Source of the DNA: Xanthocytophaga flava
Lineage (GTDB): Bacteria; Bacteroidota; Bacteroidia; Cytophagales; 172606-1
Reading direction: 5' to 3'
Length of the DNA: 64,000 bases
Assembly (NCBI GenBank): GCA_030068525.1
Contig: JASJOS010000011.1
Span: 186,001 to 250,000, forward strand
Shown here in pieces: positions 28,644-37,730 of this stretch. A model generated the notes under the pieces. That model had not been told where the DNA came from. It worked only from the letters and a program-made list of their open reading frames with translations, and made no database searches. Both the position numbers and the translations under genes were made by a program. Every line of letters starts with the position of its first letter. The first letter of the stretch is position 1.

Positions 28644-29666
28644 ATGAAAATCTTTTTTACGCTGAGCACGAGCTTACTCTTGTTAGGTGCCTTGTTTACC
28701 GCGCAGGCTCAGACAGTTACAGTAAAGCCTGCTACTGAATTTATTATCAGTAATGAAGCAAAAGGTGTGCAAACTGTATTATATATTGATGAAAAATATG
28801 TGACCAAAGGCTGGAAAGAGTTTTTAAAAGAATATGGCAAGGTTGAAACTCCCAAAGGCAGTAAAAATGTATATACTGTTTCCGTAGGCAAAATGCCAAA
28901 CCTTTCGTTTGCACCCATAGCTATTACCAGCAAGATTACTAGCAACGATGGCGCGACAACTGTTTTTTATTCCCTGAAAGATGATGCTGCTTTTATTACA
29001 GACCCTGCTCATTCCAAATATTCCTCTGCTGTAGACTTGTTGCACGACTTTGGTGTAAGAATGTATCGCGAACAGGTCAATCGCGAAGTAGAAGTAGCAC
29101 AGAAAGAACTCGATAAGCGGATTCGTACAAATGAGCAACTGGTACGTAAAGGAGAAGGTTTACAAAAAGATTTGGAGGAGAACAAAAAAGATAAGATCAG
29201 TTATGATGAGCAAATGGTAAAGAACCATAATGATTCTATCCAGTTGGTTCGTGACATTATCCTGAACAAGGACGAGCAAAAACAGACTGCGGAAGCCTAT
29301 ACGAAGCAGCAGACTGTTATGACTTCTGTAAAGTCCTCACTGGATTCGGCTGGTGTAGTTTATGTAGGAAAGAAGAAAAAGGATATGCCTGTGGAAATTC
29401 AGGCTTCTGAAAAAGAGTTGAAAGCCCGTGAAAAAGAAAGAGATAAAGCCATCAAAACCGGAGAGAGTCTTCGTAAGGATCAGGAAAAGAACGGTCGACA
29501 GAAAACAGACCTGCAAAACAAGCTGGCAAAAAATGCGGCAGACAGAGAGCGAATACCTAAAGAAATAGAAGCCAATCTGAAAGAACAGAAAAAAGCCCAG
29601 GAAGAAATTGAGAAACAAAAAAAGGTAGTGGAGCAGGTAAGAGCAAAACTAAATGACATTAAATAA
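28644..29666 (+). CDS. Secreted coiled-coil protein of unknown function
   Basis: The 340-residue protein has a signal peptide ending TAQAQ. The ATG at 28644 is preferred over a TTG 42 bp upstream because it lies directly after the promoter and starts the signal peptide. Residues about 22-140 form a globular part (FIISNEAKGVQTVLYIDEKYV, LSFAPIAITSKI). From about residue 148 to the end there are three stretches of heptad-rich, highly charged helix (AQKELDKRIRTNEQLVRKGEGL; KELKAREKERDKAIKTGESL; EANLKEQKKAQEEIEKQKK), the first two clearly related to each other, as in an internal duplication. I do not recognise the family. A structural envelope role is inference. Confidence 0.65.
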   Translation: MKIFFTLSTSLLLLGALFTAQAQTVTVKPATEFIISNEAKGVQTVLYIDEKYVTKGWKEFLKEYGKVETPKGSKNVYTVSVGKMPNLSFAPIAITSKITSNDGATTVFYSLKDDAAFITDPAHSKYSSAVDLLHDFGVRMYREQVNREVEVAQKELDKRIRTNEQLVRKGEGLQKDLEENKKDKISYDEQMVKNHNDSIQLVRDIILNKDEQKQTAEAYTKQQTVMTSVKSSLDSAGVVYVGKKKKDMPVEIQASEKELKAREKERDKAIKTGESLRKDQEKNGRQKTDLQNKLAKNAADRERIPKEIEANLKEQKKAQEEIEKQKKVVEQVRAKLNDIK

Positions 29667-29687
29667 TTATTATCTATTCAATACAGG

Positions 29688-29713
29688 AGCCCGGCTACAA
29701 GTCGGGCTTTTTT
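29688..29713 (+). terminator. Terminator of the coiled-coil protein gene
   Basis: AGCCCGGCT (29688-29696), loop ACA, AGTCGGGCT (29700-29708) with one G-T pair, followed by a T-run to 29713. Confidence 0.9.
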
Positions 29714-29785
29714 CGTGTACTTGACTAACAGTCTTTTTACTATTTTGCTTTATATTGGTATCAAACTATTTCACCTGTTAACTAC

Positions 29786-30184
29786 ATGAAAACAATTGAC
29801 AAACTTGCCTAGATTGAGTTAAAAAATAAATCTATCCTTTCTACCAGAACCTATGGAAAAGACAAATACTATATTCCCGGAGGAAAAAGAGAACTTGGTG
29901 AAACTGATGTACAAGCTTTGTGCAGAGAGATCAATGAGGAGTTGAGTATTAACCTGACTAACGATACGCTGCAATTAGTGGGAGTATTTCAGGCGCAAGC
30001 ACACGGGCATCCGGAAGGAACCATGGTACAAATGACCTGTTACATGGCAGAATATACCGGAGAGATAAGTGCTGCCTCTGAGATTGAAGAAATAACCTGG
30101 TTAAATTATGGCGATAAGGACAAAATTTCAGAAGTGGATAAACTCATATTTGACTTTTTGAAAGAGAAGGACTTGCTTTCCTGA
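29786..30184 (+). pseudogene. Nudix hydrolase interrupted by an in-frame amber codon
   Basis: Read from ATG 29786 the frame gives MKTIDKLA, then TAG at 29810-29812, then IELKNKSILSTRTYGKDKYY IPGGKRE and the rest of a small Nudix protein (about 132 residues with the stop read through). The Nudix box G-x5-E-x7-REINEEL is intact (GKRELGETDVQALCREINEEL) but starts upstream of any good alternative start; a TTG at 29918 would lose half of it. In relatives as I know them this position is usually Trp (LAWIEL), so one G-to-A change from TGG could explain the stop. The rest of the frame, to EKDLLS, is open and protein-like. It may be a recent pseudogene, a read-through gene or a sequencing error. Confidence 0.75.
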
Positions 30185-30340
30185 TGTTTTATAGAATACA
30201 ATGGTCAAGAATATCTTGCTGGTCTGGACATCTGTTCAGACCTTTTTTGTGTATGATCTTTTTCCGGGAAAATTTGTTACATCTATGGTGTGCCATTATT
30301 CGGACATCCAATTGGGTTTTAACATAGTAGATTTTTATAC

Positions 30341-32200
30341 ATGGCGATTCGCTCAAGTACTGGTCGTAGTGGCAGACCAGGCAATGAAACTGATGAAAAA
30401 GTAACTTTACGGGAACGGCTAGGTGCTTTACGCAACCTGCCTGCTTTCTTTCGCATGGTTTGGGATGCATCTCCCTCTTTATTTATTGCCAATGTAATCT
30501 TACGTATTTTTCGGGCTGCTATACCTGTACTAATACTCTACATTGGAAAGTTGATTATTGATGAGGTGATTCTTCAGACCAAACAATCCCATGGTTCAGA
30601 TCATGAACATTTATGGTGGCTTATCAGTGCTGAGCTGGGACTAGCTATCCTGTCAGATGGCTTAGGTAGATCCATTGCCTTAATAGATAGTTTGCTAGGG
30701 GACCTGTTTGCCAACAAGACCTCTGTCCAGATTATGGAGCATGCAGCCACACTGGACCTGGAACAGTTTGAAGATCCTACATTTTATGACAAGTTGGAGA
30801 GGGCTCGCCAGCAGACTATTGGCCGTACGGTGCTGCTATCTCAGGTGCTTGGTCAGGTACAGGATACCATTACGATGTTCTTTCTGGCAGGTGGACTGGT
30901 TGCATTTAATCCCTGGCTGATTGTGGTTTTGCTCTTGGCTGTAATTCCTTCTTTTTTGGGTGAGAACTATTTCAATGAGAAGAGTTATTCGCTGGTGAGA
31001 GGGTGGACTCCTGAACGTCGGGAACTGGATTATCTGCGTTATATGGGGGCTAGTGACGAATCCGCAAAGGAGGTAAAGATATTTGGTCTCTCCGATTTTC
31101 TGATTAATCGGTTTAAAGAACTATCCTGGCAGTTTTATACACAGAATAGACGTTTGTCTATCCGGAGAGCTTCGTGGGGTAGCTTACTCTCTGGTATTGG
31201 AACAATTGGTTATTATTCGGCATATGTACTTATTATCTGGCGGACTATAGGTGGAAAGATCTCTATTGGGGATCTGACGTTTCTGGCAGGTTCCTTCAGA
31301 CAGCTGCGTAGTTTGCTAGAAGGTATATTGTCTCGTTTCTCCAGTGTATCACAAGGGGCTCTGTATTTACGTGATTTGTTTGAATATTTTGATATAAAAC
31401 CCAACATTGCTTCTCTTGAGAAAGCCCTGCCTTTCCCCCGACCAATTCAACAGGGATTTGTTTTTGAGAATGTCGGCTTCCGATATCATAACTCCGAACG
31501 ATGGGCAAACCGACACCTGAGTTTTACCTTACATCCGGGTGAGAAGCTGGCTTTGGTAGGGGAGAATGGAGCTGGAAAAACAACACTGGTAAAACTGCTG
31601 GCACGTTTGTATGATCCTACAGAAGGACGAATTTTACTGGATGGACGCGATCTGCGGGAGTATGATCTGAAAGACTTGCGTGAGAACATAGGTGTGATCT
31701 TCCAGGACTTTGTACGATTTAAGATGACGGCTGGAACCAACATTGCTATTGGCAAGATCGGAGATAAAGAAAACTTATCGCGCATTGAGTCCTCTGCACA
31801 GCAAAGTCTGGCAAATCATGTGATCGAAAAGCTGCCTGCCCGTTATGACCAGATGTTGGGACGTAGCTTCGGTGATGGAGTAGAACTATCAGGAGGGGAG
31901 TGGCAGAAAGTAGCCCTGGGACGTGCTTACATGCGTGATGCACAGGTTCTGATTCTCGACGAACCGACTGCTGCGTTAGATGCCCGTGCCGAATACGAAG
32001 TATTTCAGCGTTTTGCAGAACTCACCCAAGGGAAAACGGCTGTGCTGATATCACACCGCTTCTCTACGGTTCGTATGGCTGATCGGATTCTGGTGCTGGA
32101 CAATGGCGAACTACTGGAGATTGGTAGTCATGAGGAATTGCTGCAAGTCAATGGTCGCTATGCTGAGTTATTCAGATTGCAGGCGAGGGGGTATCAGTAA
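30341..32200 (+). CDS. ABC exporter, fused permease and ATPase
   Basis: The 619-residue type IV ABC half-transporter has six membrane helices in residues about 45-330 (SLFIANVILRIFRAAIPVLI onwards). Its nucleotide-binding domain starts around residue 370. Walker A is GENGAGKTT (Lys413), signature LSGGEWQKVALGRA, Walker B QVLILDEPTAALDA, H-loop LISHRFST. As a homodimer it would export a lipid, peptide or drug. No peptidase C39 domain or partner subunit is present. The stop is 13 bp from the convergent lipoprotein stop, with no terminator between. Substrate unknown. Confidence 0.92.
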   Translation: MAIRSSTGRSGRPGNETDEKVTLRERLGALRNLPAFFRMVWDASPSLFIANVILRIFRAAIPVLILYIGKLIIDEVILQTKQSHGSDHEHLWWLISAELGLAILSDGLGRSIALIDSLLGDLFANKTSVQIMEHAATLDLEQFEDPTFYDKLERARQQTIGRTVLLSQVLGQVQDTITMFFLAGGLVAFNPWLIVVLLLAVIPSFLGENYFNEKSYSLVRGWTPERRELDYLRYMGASDESAKEVKIFGLSDFLINRFKELSWQFYTQNRRLSIRRASWGSLLSGIGTIGYYSAYVLIIWRTIGGKISIGDLTFLAGSFRQLRSLLEGILSRFSSVSQGALYLRDLFEYFDIKPNIASLEKALPFPRPIQQGFVFENVGFRYHNSERWANRHLSFTLHPGEKLALVGENGAGKTTLVKLLARLYDPTEGRILLDGRDLREYDLKDLRENIGVIFQDFVRFKMTAGTNIAIGKIGDKENLSRIESSAQQSLANHVIEKLPARYDQMLGRSFGDGVELSGGEWQKVALGRAYMRDAQVLILDEPTAALDARAEYEVFQRFAELTQGKTAVLISHRFSTVRMADRILVLDNGELLEIGSHEELLQVNGRYAELFRLQARGYQ

Positions 32201-32213
32201 TTAGTTGTAACCT

Positions 32214-32786
32214 TTATTTTTCTTTTGTTACAACTGTTCGGAAATAGCCTTCTGCATATTTTTTGACGCTGTCTGTATCTATGGATCGTAAGTAAAGGTA
32301 ACCATACAGACTGTCGCCTACTTGATAGACTGCCTTATTGAGTATCAGTTTTTGTTTTTCACTATGAATAATAGGTTCTTTCTCTCCAGTAATCACATCA
32401 TAAAATTGGTACGGTAACGTAGTAAATGTATTTCCAACTGCTCTTACACTAATCCCTGCTCCGGTAAAACCATCTGCATACCCGATCGTAATCCGCAAGG
32501 TATCTTTTTTGAGGCTAGCTTTACATCTTAGCTTGTCCATTGTATACATCCGATCATGAGAGTCTTTTAGTACTGCTATTGTTACAGTAGAAGTGGTTTT
32601 ACGAGGTATTGTATCTTTATCAAATGGGTTTGTTAGCTCATATTCATTATCCATAAGGCGAAAAACGAGTTGCTTACTCAAAGTGGTGTCTACTGTAAAT
32701 GTATCATACTGGTAATTCTGTTTTTGGCTACAACTGGTTATTAGGAGTAAAAGGGTAGGAATTATACTAAATGATAGGGATTTCAT
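32214..32786 (-). CDS. Hypothetical lipoprotein
   Basis: The 190-residue protein starts at MKSLSFSIIPTLLLLITSC, with the lipid Cys at residue 19; an ATG 18 bp upstream only adds MATHKT. The mature part is rich in beta-strand patterns and Thr/Lys (KKDTLRITIGYADGFTGAGI, GDSLYGYLYLRSIDTDSVKK). I do not recognise a family. Its gene lies tail-to-tail with the ABC exporter. It should sit on the inner face of the outer membrane, or at the surface. Confidence 0.6.
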   Translation of the reverse strand: MKSLSFSIIPTLLLLITSCSQKQNYQYDTFTVDTTLSKQLVFRLMDNEYELTNPFDKDTIPRKTTSTVTIAVLKDSHDRMYTMDKLRCKASLKKDTLRITIGYADGFTGAGISVRAVGNTFTTLPYQFYDVITGEKEPIIHSEKQKLILNKAVYQVGDSLYGYLYLRSIDTDSVKKYAEGYFRTVVTKEK

Positions 32787-33278
32787 TGTTTTGTGTGTAG
32801 CCAACGTTTTTTAGCAAGGCAAAAATAGCGAAAATCCAGTATGTTAACAGTATTGAGTACTCCGCTCAAATCTGTCAACATAAGAGTTTTATTTTTTGAG
32901 AGATAAAAATCCTCCAGAAAGGCAGCAAGAGAGTACGTTTTAGAGTATTTCTTCTTTACATGGAATTTATGCCATGATGATTTACTGTCAACCGAGTAAC
33001 AGGAATATGTGTTGATTCCTGACCATAGATGAATACTGATACTGACAAGTATATCAAAAGACAACACACCATTTTCATAGGATTATTCCAGAGCGACTTC
33101 TGAGAGTCGTTTTTTACATGATTTAATATGAGTGACTAAAAAGGATTTGTATATTGGCTGTGTATTATTTGATTTGACATATCCGTTAATGCACTTTGAT
33201 ACCCCAATTCCACTTTTCATCAATCTCAAATCTTAGTCTCCTTTCTTCTATAGATACTCGCGCACTTGCTTATTTGGA
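32787..33278. other. Intergenic region with an orphan plus-strand terminator
   Basis: A GTG-started 94-codon frame on the minus strand (32783-33067) has poor protein-like composition and is not called. A terminator-shaped hairpin at 33094-33115 points rightward with no plus-strand gene before it. I see nothing else. Confidence 0.4.
33094..33115 (+). terminator. Orphan rightward terminator
   Basis: CGACT (33094-33098), loop TCTGAG, AGTCG (33105-33109), then six Ts (33110-33115). The nearest plus-strand gene ends 900 bp upstream, so what it terminates is unclear. Confidence 0.6.
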
Positions 33279-33893
33279 TTAGTTTCTGATAACTTCAGAA
33301 CATCCAAATGCAATATTCCATCCTTCGCAACAATCGGTATACTTGTATTCTGGAGGCCGATTATCGAGTATGATTTTACGATTATGTATACCCAGTTCTT
33401 TCAAATCTTTTTGGTTGAGGATTTGAGTTAGTGGAAAACTATTTCCATCAACTACTATATCAAGCATCAATTCTCCTACATGTGTATTCCATCCTGTACA
33501 AGGGCCTGAATATGTAATTGCAGTTGTATCTTTCTGATTTAGTATTAATAGATTCTTTATTAATTCTTTTTCATTGCGTTTAGACAATAACCAGAATGCA
33601 TAACATTTGAGTGTTGGATCTTTGGCTTTGGCCAACTGATTTAATTCAAATGAGAAAGCTATACTTCCCAAAAACTCCCCTACACTATGCAGTTGTGACC
33701 TTCTTCCCATTCCTACAGTGTAATTCTCAAAATGTTTAATAGTGACAGTATCTGTTTCTGTCACATAGTACCCTTTATAAGCAGAAAGATATTGCACACA
33801 TTGATCTACTAATATGATGCGAACAAAAAATGCAATAAGTAGAAGACTTAGAAAGATGTTGACGGTTTTTCGTAGACGAGAAGGTTGTATCAT
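33279..33893 (-). CDS. Hypothetical membrane-anchored protein
   Basis: The 204-residue protein starts at ATG 33893 (MIQPSRLRKTVNIFLSLLLI). This start follows a TATATTTG box; the open frame extends 19 codons further up. One N-terminal hydrophobic segment (about 11-30) is followed by an extracytoplasmic domain. This contains a helical part (GEFLGSIAFSFELNQLAKAKD) and two similar Cys-Trp motifs, GPCTGWNTHVGEL and DCCEGWNIAFGC, which may form disulphides. No family recognised. It is followed by a cytidine deaminase on the same strand upstream. Confidence 0.6.
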   Translation of the reverse strand: MIQPSRLRKTVNIFLSLLLIAFFVRIILVDQCVQYLSAYKGYYVTETDTVTIKHFENYTVGMGRRSQLHSVGEFLGSIAFSFELNQLAKAKDPTLKCYAFWLLSKRNEKELIKNLLILNQKDTTAITYSGPCTGWNTHVGELMLDIVVDGNSFPLTQILNQKDLKELGIHNRKIILDNRPPEYKYTDCCEGWNIAFGCSEVIRN

Positions 33894-33901
33894 GACCTTT
33901 G

Positions 33902-33909
33902 CAAATATA
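33902..33909 (-). promoter_or_regulatory. -7 box TATATTTG on the minus strand
   Basis: An exact TAnnTTTG ends 8 bp before the ATG at 33893, giving a very short or absent leader. It supports the choice of that start. Confidence 0.45.
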
Positions 33910-34021
33910 GTAGCTACCAAATCAAATATATTATGGGAAGTTTTGTGCAAGTGCCATCATCAGATTGTTATCAAGCATTTACTTTCAAAATACAGAACAT
34001 CATCCCGAGCAAACCACTCCC

Positions 34022-34504
34022 TTACCCCAGATTATCCTGTGTAAACTTGATAGGCAGCAAAGAATCTATAGATTGAAGGACACACACTGTATTATCTGCA
34101 CCTTGCAGCAACATTCGGATTGATTTTTGCTGCTTGTATTCATACTCTAACAGAGCTTGTCTGCAAGCACCACAAGGTGATACAGAGACAAATGTTGGAC
34201 TGCTGGCAGGTTTGGCTGTTACAGCTATGGCGGTGATGATCTGGCCGGGATAGTTGGCTCCTGTGGCAAATATAGCAGTTCGTTCGGCACATAATCCGGA
34301 AGGATAAGCGGCATTTTCCTGGTTGCTGCCTTTGATGATAGTGCCGTCTTCAAGCAATACGGCGGCTCCGACATGGAAGTTAGAATAAGGCGCATAGGCA
34401 CTCTGTAATGCTTCCTGAGCTGAACGCATTATCATTTTATCTGTATTGGGTAATTCATCCCAGTCAAAAATTTCAACAGAAATTTCTAAATTGATCTTTC
34501 GCAT
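34022..34504 (-). CDS. cdd: Cytidine deaminase
   Basis: The 160-residue homotetrameric-type enzyme deaminates cytidine and deoxycytidine in pyrimidine salvage. Zinc ligands Cys72 (GLCAERTA, catalytic Glu74), Cys111 and Cys114 (SPCGACRQ) are all present, as is the substrate motif YAPYSNFHVGAAV (38-49) and NQENAAYPSG. A C-terminal extension (QGADNTVCVLQSIDSLLPIKF) is normal for Bacteroidota. ATG at 34504 gives MRKINLEI, a usual start. Confidence 0.95.
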   Translation of the reverse strand: MRKINLEISVEIFDWDELPNTDKMIMRSAQEALQSAYAPYSNFHVGAAVLLEDGTIIKGSNQENAAYPSGLCAERTAIFATGANYPGQIITAIAVTAKPASSPTFVSVSPCGACRQALLEYEYKQQKSIRMLLQGADNTVCVLQSIDSLLPIKFTQDNLG

Positions 34505-34529
34505 CGTTTACCTATTTCAGTCAGAATAC

Positions 34530-34537
34530 TATCTTTG
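34530..34537 (+). promoter_or_regulatory. Possible -7 box for the saccharopine dehydrogenase-like gene
   Basis: TATCTTTG (an exact TAnnTTTG) lies 215 bp before the ATG at 34752 and points that way. No -33 element is clear. Confidence 0.3.
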
Positions 34538-34751
34538 CTCTGTTAAAAGGGGTGTGAAAGTAAAGATTTCTTTGTGAAAATCAAATAAAAGGTGATTTTT
34601 GCCCACAGCAAGAGGAATAGAGAGAAGAGGTATTTCGTTTAGTAGGTATAGATGTCTGATGAGGAGATAAATTTCTGTGAGGCATCATTTATTTAGGAAG
34701 CAGATAGTATTTGAAAAAGACGGTTTATTAACGATTCAATATTAACAGGTT

Positions 34752-36134
34752 ATGACTTTGGTAAGTGAAAATTCAGGCGAGCAAAAAAGGATTCTGATTT
34801 TAGGCGCAGGTCGCTCTTCGACATATTTAATTGATTATCTGGCTAAAGTTGCCCCTGAGAGAAACTGGAAACTGATAGTAGGAGATATGGAACTGGCTCC
34901 GGCACAACGTAAAACAGAAATGTATCCACATGTAGATTCTATTCTGTTTGATGTGTTTGATCAGAAGCAACGGGAAATGCAAATAAATCAGGCGGATGTA
35001 GTGATATCTATGCTACCTGCTATCTATCATGTACATGTAGCACGGGCCTGTATGCGTTTCAGTAAACACTTGTTTACAGCTTCGTATATTTCATCGGAAG
35101 TACGTGAGTTGAACATTGAAGCGACCCGCAAAAACCTACTGATTCTGATGGAGTGTGGGTTAGACCCAGGATTAGATCACATGTCGGCAATGCGCATTAT
35201 AGATCGTATTCACGAAAAAGGAGGAAAGATATCTCTATTACGTTCTTGGTGTGGTGGACAGATTTCCAAGCAAAACAACGACAACCCATGGAAGTATAAA
35301 TTTACCTGGAACCCTCGAAACCTGGTTGTCTCTGGACAGAGTATGGTGAAGTTTCTGCATCATGGACAGTACAAGTTTATTCCTTCCCACCAGGTGTTTG
35401 CCCGGGTGGAGAATGTGAATATCAAAGGCTTTGGTGAAATGGAAGGATATGGAAACCGCGATTCGCTTAACTACAGAGAAGCCTATCGGGTGCCTGAAGT
35501 AAACACCTTACTACGTGGTACATTACGTCCTAAAGGGTTCAGTGAAGCCTGGCAAATTCTTGTTCGTCTGGGATTAACTGAGTCAGTGCATCGAATCGAA
35601 GGATCAGAGAATCTTACCTACAGAGAATGGGTGGAGTTGTTTCTGGAAGAAAAGTCTGAACTTTCTCTGGCAGAACAGGTAGCTGAATATCTTAACGTAG
35701 ATGTGAACTCTGAGGCTATGCGAAAAGTAATCTGGCTGGGATTGTTCAGTGATGAGAAAATCGGAATTGCCAATGCTACTCCTGCCGAGATATTACAGCA
35801 TTTATTGGAAAAGAAATGGCAGCTGACTTCAGAGGAAGAAGATATCATTGCTGTACAGCACGAAATCGAGTATGAACTAAATGGCGAACACAAACGCCTG
35901 GTATCTTCGTTATTGGTTAGAGGTGAAGACTTTATCCATACTGCCATGGCTAAAACTGTAGGTTATCCGCTTGCTGTAGCTGTTAAATTACTCTTAGAAG
36001 GCAAAATCACCGCTCGTGGTGTTCAGATTCCGGTTGTAAAAGAGATTTACGAGCCGGTATTAACTGAATTAGAACATCTGGGATTAGTATTTCAGGAAGA
36101 AGAGACTACTATCGCCAACAGTGTAGAAGCCTAA
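34752..36134 (+). CDS. Saccharopine dehydrogenase-like oxidoreductase
   Basis: The 460-residue protein has an N-terminal Rossmann fold with the dinucleotide motif LILGAGRSSTYLIDYLA (about 15-31) and ADVVISMLPAIYHVHVARAC, as in lysine-pathway saccharopine dehydrogenases. A C-terminal saccharopine-dehydrogenase domain follows: LMECGLDPGLDHMSAMR, SWCGGQISKQNNDNPWKYKF and GKITARGVQIPVVKEIYEPV. Family members join or split lysine, 2-oxoglutarate and saccharopine with NAD(P). The domain set and length fit the glutamate-forming type. No other lysine-catabolism gene adjoins. Confidence 0.85.
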   Translation: MTLVSENSGEQKRILILGAGRSSTYLIDYLAKVAPERNWKLIVGDMELAPAQRKTEMYPHVDSILFDVFDQKQREMQINQADVVISMLPAIYHVHVARACMRFSKHLFTASYISSEVRELNIEATRKNLLILMECGLDPGLDHMSAMRIIDRIHEKGGKISLLRSWCGGQISKQNNDNPWKYKFTWNPRNLVVSGQSMVKFLHHGQYKFIPSHQVFARVENVNIKGFGEMEGYGNRDSLNYREAYRVPEVNTLLRGTLRPKGFSEAWQILVRLGLTESVHRIEGSENLTYREWVELFLEEKSELSLAEQVAEYLNVDVNSEAMRKVIWLGLFSDEKIGIANATPAEILQHLLEKKWQLTSEEEDIIAVQHEIEYELNGEHKRLVSSLLVRGEDFIHTAMAKTVGYPLAVAVKLLLEGKITARGVQIPVVKEIYEPVLTELEHLGLVFQEEETTIANSVEA

Positions 36135-36169
36135 TATTCCAGAGTCAGATTGTAAAGCATATACATACC

Positions 36170-36202
36170 GGAGCCTACACCCTTTTGAAGAGTGTAGGCT
36201 CC
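36170..36202. terminator. 3'-end hairpin, copy (a) of a four-member family
   Basis: GGAGCCTACAC (36170-36180) pairs with GTGTAGGCTCC (36192-36202); the 11-nt centre CCTTTTGAAGA can form a further CTT/AAG. It lies 36 nt beyond the saccharopine dehydrogenase-like stop and 36 nt beyond the convergent DUF1501 stop. The core recurs near 45373, 50139 and 53269. Confidence 0.8.
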
Positions 36203-36237
36203 AGTATTTAAGATTCATGTCCAGGATTTGAAATTAT

Positions 36238-37680
36238 TTAGGCTATGATTCCTTTCACTAAGCTGCCATGTACATCTGTTAAGCGATAGCGCCTTCCCTG
36301 AAATTTGAAAACCATCTTTTCATGATCAACACCTAGCAGATTCATCACTGTGGCCTGAAAATCGTGAACATGTACCCCATCCTTGACAATATTGTATCCA
36401 AAATCATCTGTCTGCCCATAGGTAATGCCTTTTTTCACACCCGCCCCGGCCATCCAGATAGTAAAACAACGTGGATGGTGGTCCCTGCCGTAATTTTCAG
36501 GGGTGAGTTTCCCTTGTGAATAGTTGGTTCGTCCAAATTCACCGCCCCAGATAACCAGTGTTTCGTCCAGTAGTCCTCTCATCTTTAGATCTTTAATCAA
36601 TGCTACAGAGGCTTGATCTACACTTTTGGCCATAACTTTTATATCATTGGGCAGATTGCCATGCTGATCCCATCCTTGGTGGTATAATTGGATAAACTTC
36701 ACATCTTTTTCTGCCAGCTTTCGTGCCAGCAGACAATTGTAGGCAAATGTTCCTGGTTTTCGGGAATCTAGTCCGTACATGTCAAAGATATAGTCAGGCT
36801 CTTTGCTGATATCCAATGTTTCCGGAACTGACATTTGCATTCGGTAGGCCATCTCATACTGATTGATTCGGGAGTTTATTTCCGGATCTGTGGTATGTTT
36901 GTATTGCTCCTGATGCAGTTCTGATAAATAATCCAGCATTCGGCGTCGGCTAGCCCTATCCATTCCAGATGGATCATTGAGATATAATACCGGATCTTTG
37001 CCTGAACGAAAAAGAACCCCCTGATGCTCGGAAGGCAAAAAGCCATTACCCCAAAGTTTAGCATACAAGGGTTGATCGCCTTCTCGACCACGCGATAGCA
37101 AGACTACAAATGTGGGCAAGTTCTGGTTGTCACTGCCTAATCCATAACTAACCCATGAGCCAAAGCTGGGCCTTCCTGCCTGCTGAGAGCCTGTTTGTAC
37201 AAACGTTACTGCCGGATCATGGTTAATGGCCTCTGTATACATAGATTTTATAAAACACAGATCATCGGCTATCTGTGTATGATACGGCAACAAATCGCTG
37301 ATCCATGCCCGACTTTTGCCCCATTGCTTGAACTCAAACTTCCCAAACGCCAATGGAAAGGAACGCTGCCCGGAAGACATACCTGTCAGGCGTTGATTGC
37401 CTCGTATAGAAGAAGGTAATTCCTGTCCAAACATTTCTCTTAGTTTAGGTTTGTAGTCAAACAATTCCAGTTGAGAGGGGGCACCACTCTGAAACAGGTA
37501 AATAACACGCTTGGCCTTAGGAGCAAAGTGAGGTGTGCGGATAGGTTTGGGATCATCTGAGGCAAATGCATTTAACGGATTGAGCAAAGATCCCAAAGCT
37601 ACGGTTCCCAGGCCTAATACACTTCCTTTTAGAAATTCTCGCCGATTTATCTGGGAGGCAATCTTTTCTGTATCATTCAT
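36238..37680 (-). CDS. DUF1501 domain protein, Tat-exported
   Basis: The 480-residue protein has an N-terminal Tat-like signal (INRREFLKGSVLGLGTVALG). The body is alkaline-phosphatase/sulfatase-superfamily-like: VIYLFQSGAPSQLELFDYKP, LVIWGGEFGRTNYSQGK, YGRDHHPRCFTIWMAGAGVK. DUF1501 proteins of Planctomycetes and Bacteroidota accompany cytochrome c/DUF1553 partners of unknown activity. That partner lies 50 bp upstream here, so the two are one operon. The substrate is not known. Confidence 0.88.
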   Translation of the reverse strand: MNDTEKIASQINRREFLKGSVLGLGTVALGSLLNPLNAFASDDPKPIRTPHFAPKAKRVIYLFQSGAPSQLELFDYKPKLREMFGQELPSSIRGNQRLTGMSSGQRSFPLAFGKFEFKQWGKSRAWISDLLPYHTQIADDLCFIKSMYTEAINHDPAVTFVQTGSQQAGRPSFGSWVSYGLGSDNQNLPTFVVLLSRGREGDQPLYAKLWGNGFLPSEHQGVLFRSGKDPVLYLNDPSGMDRASRRRMLDYLSELHQEQYKHTTDPEINSRINQYEMAYRMQMSVPETLDISKEPDYIFDMYGLDSRKPGTFAYNCLLARKLAEKDVKFIQLYHQGWDQHGNLPNDIKVMAKSVDQASVALIKDLKMRGLLDETLVIWGGEFGRTNYSQGKLTPENYGRDHHPRCFTIWMAGAGVKKGITYGQTDDFGYNIVKDGVHVHDFQATVMNLLGVDHEKMVFKFQGRRYRLTDVHGSLVKGIIA

Positions 37681-37730
37681 AGAATTACAAGTTCGGGGTA
37701 AAGATAGTTGTGTTCATAAATCCGAATATG

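Noticed and set aside
32783-33067. 94-codon frame started with GTG
   Set aside because: Composition is not protein-like (many Tyr/Ser/Lys, no pattern), it overlaps the lipoprotein start, and nothing supports expression.
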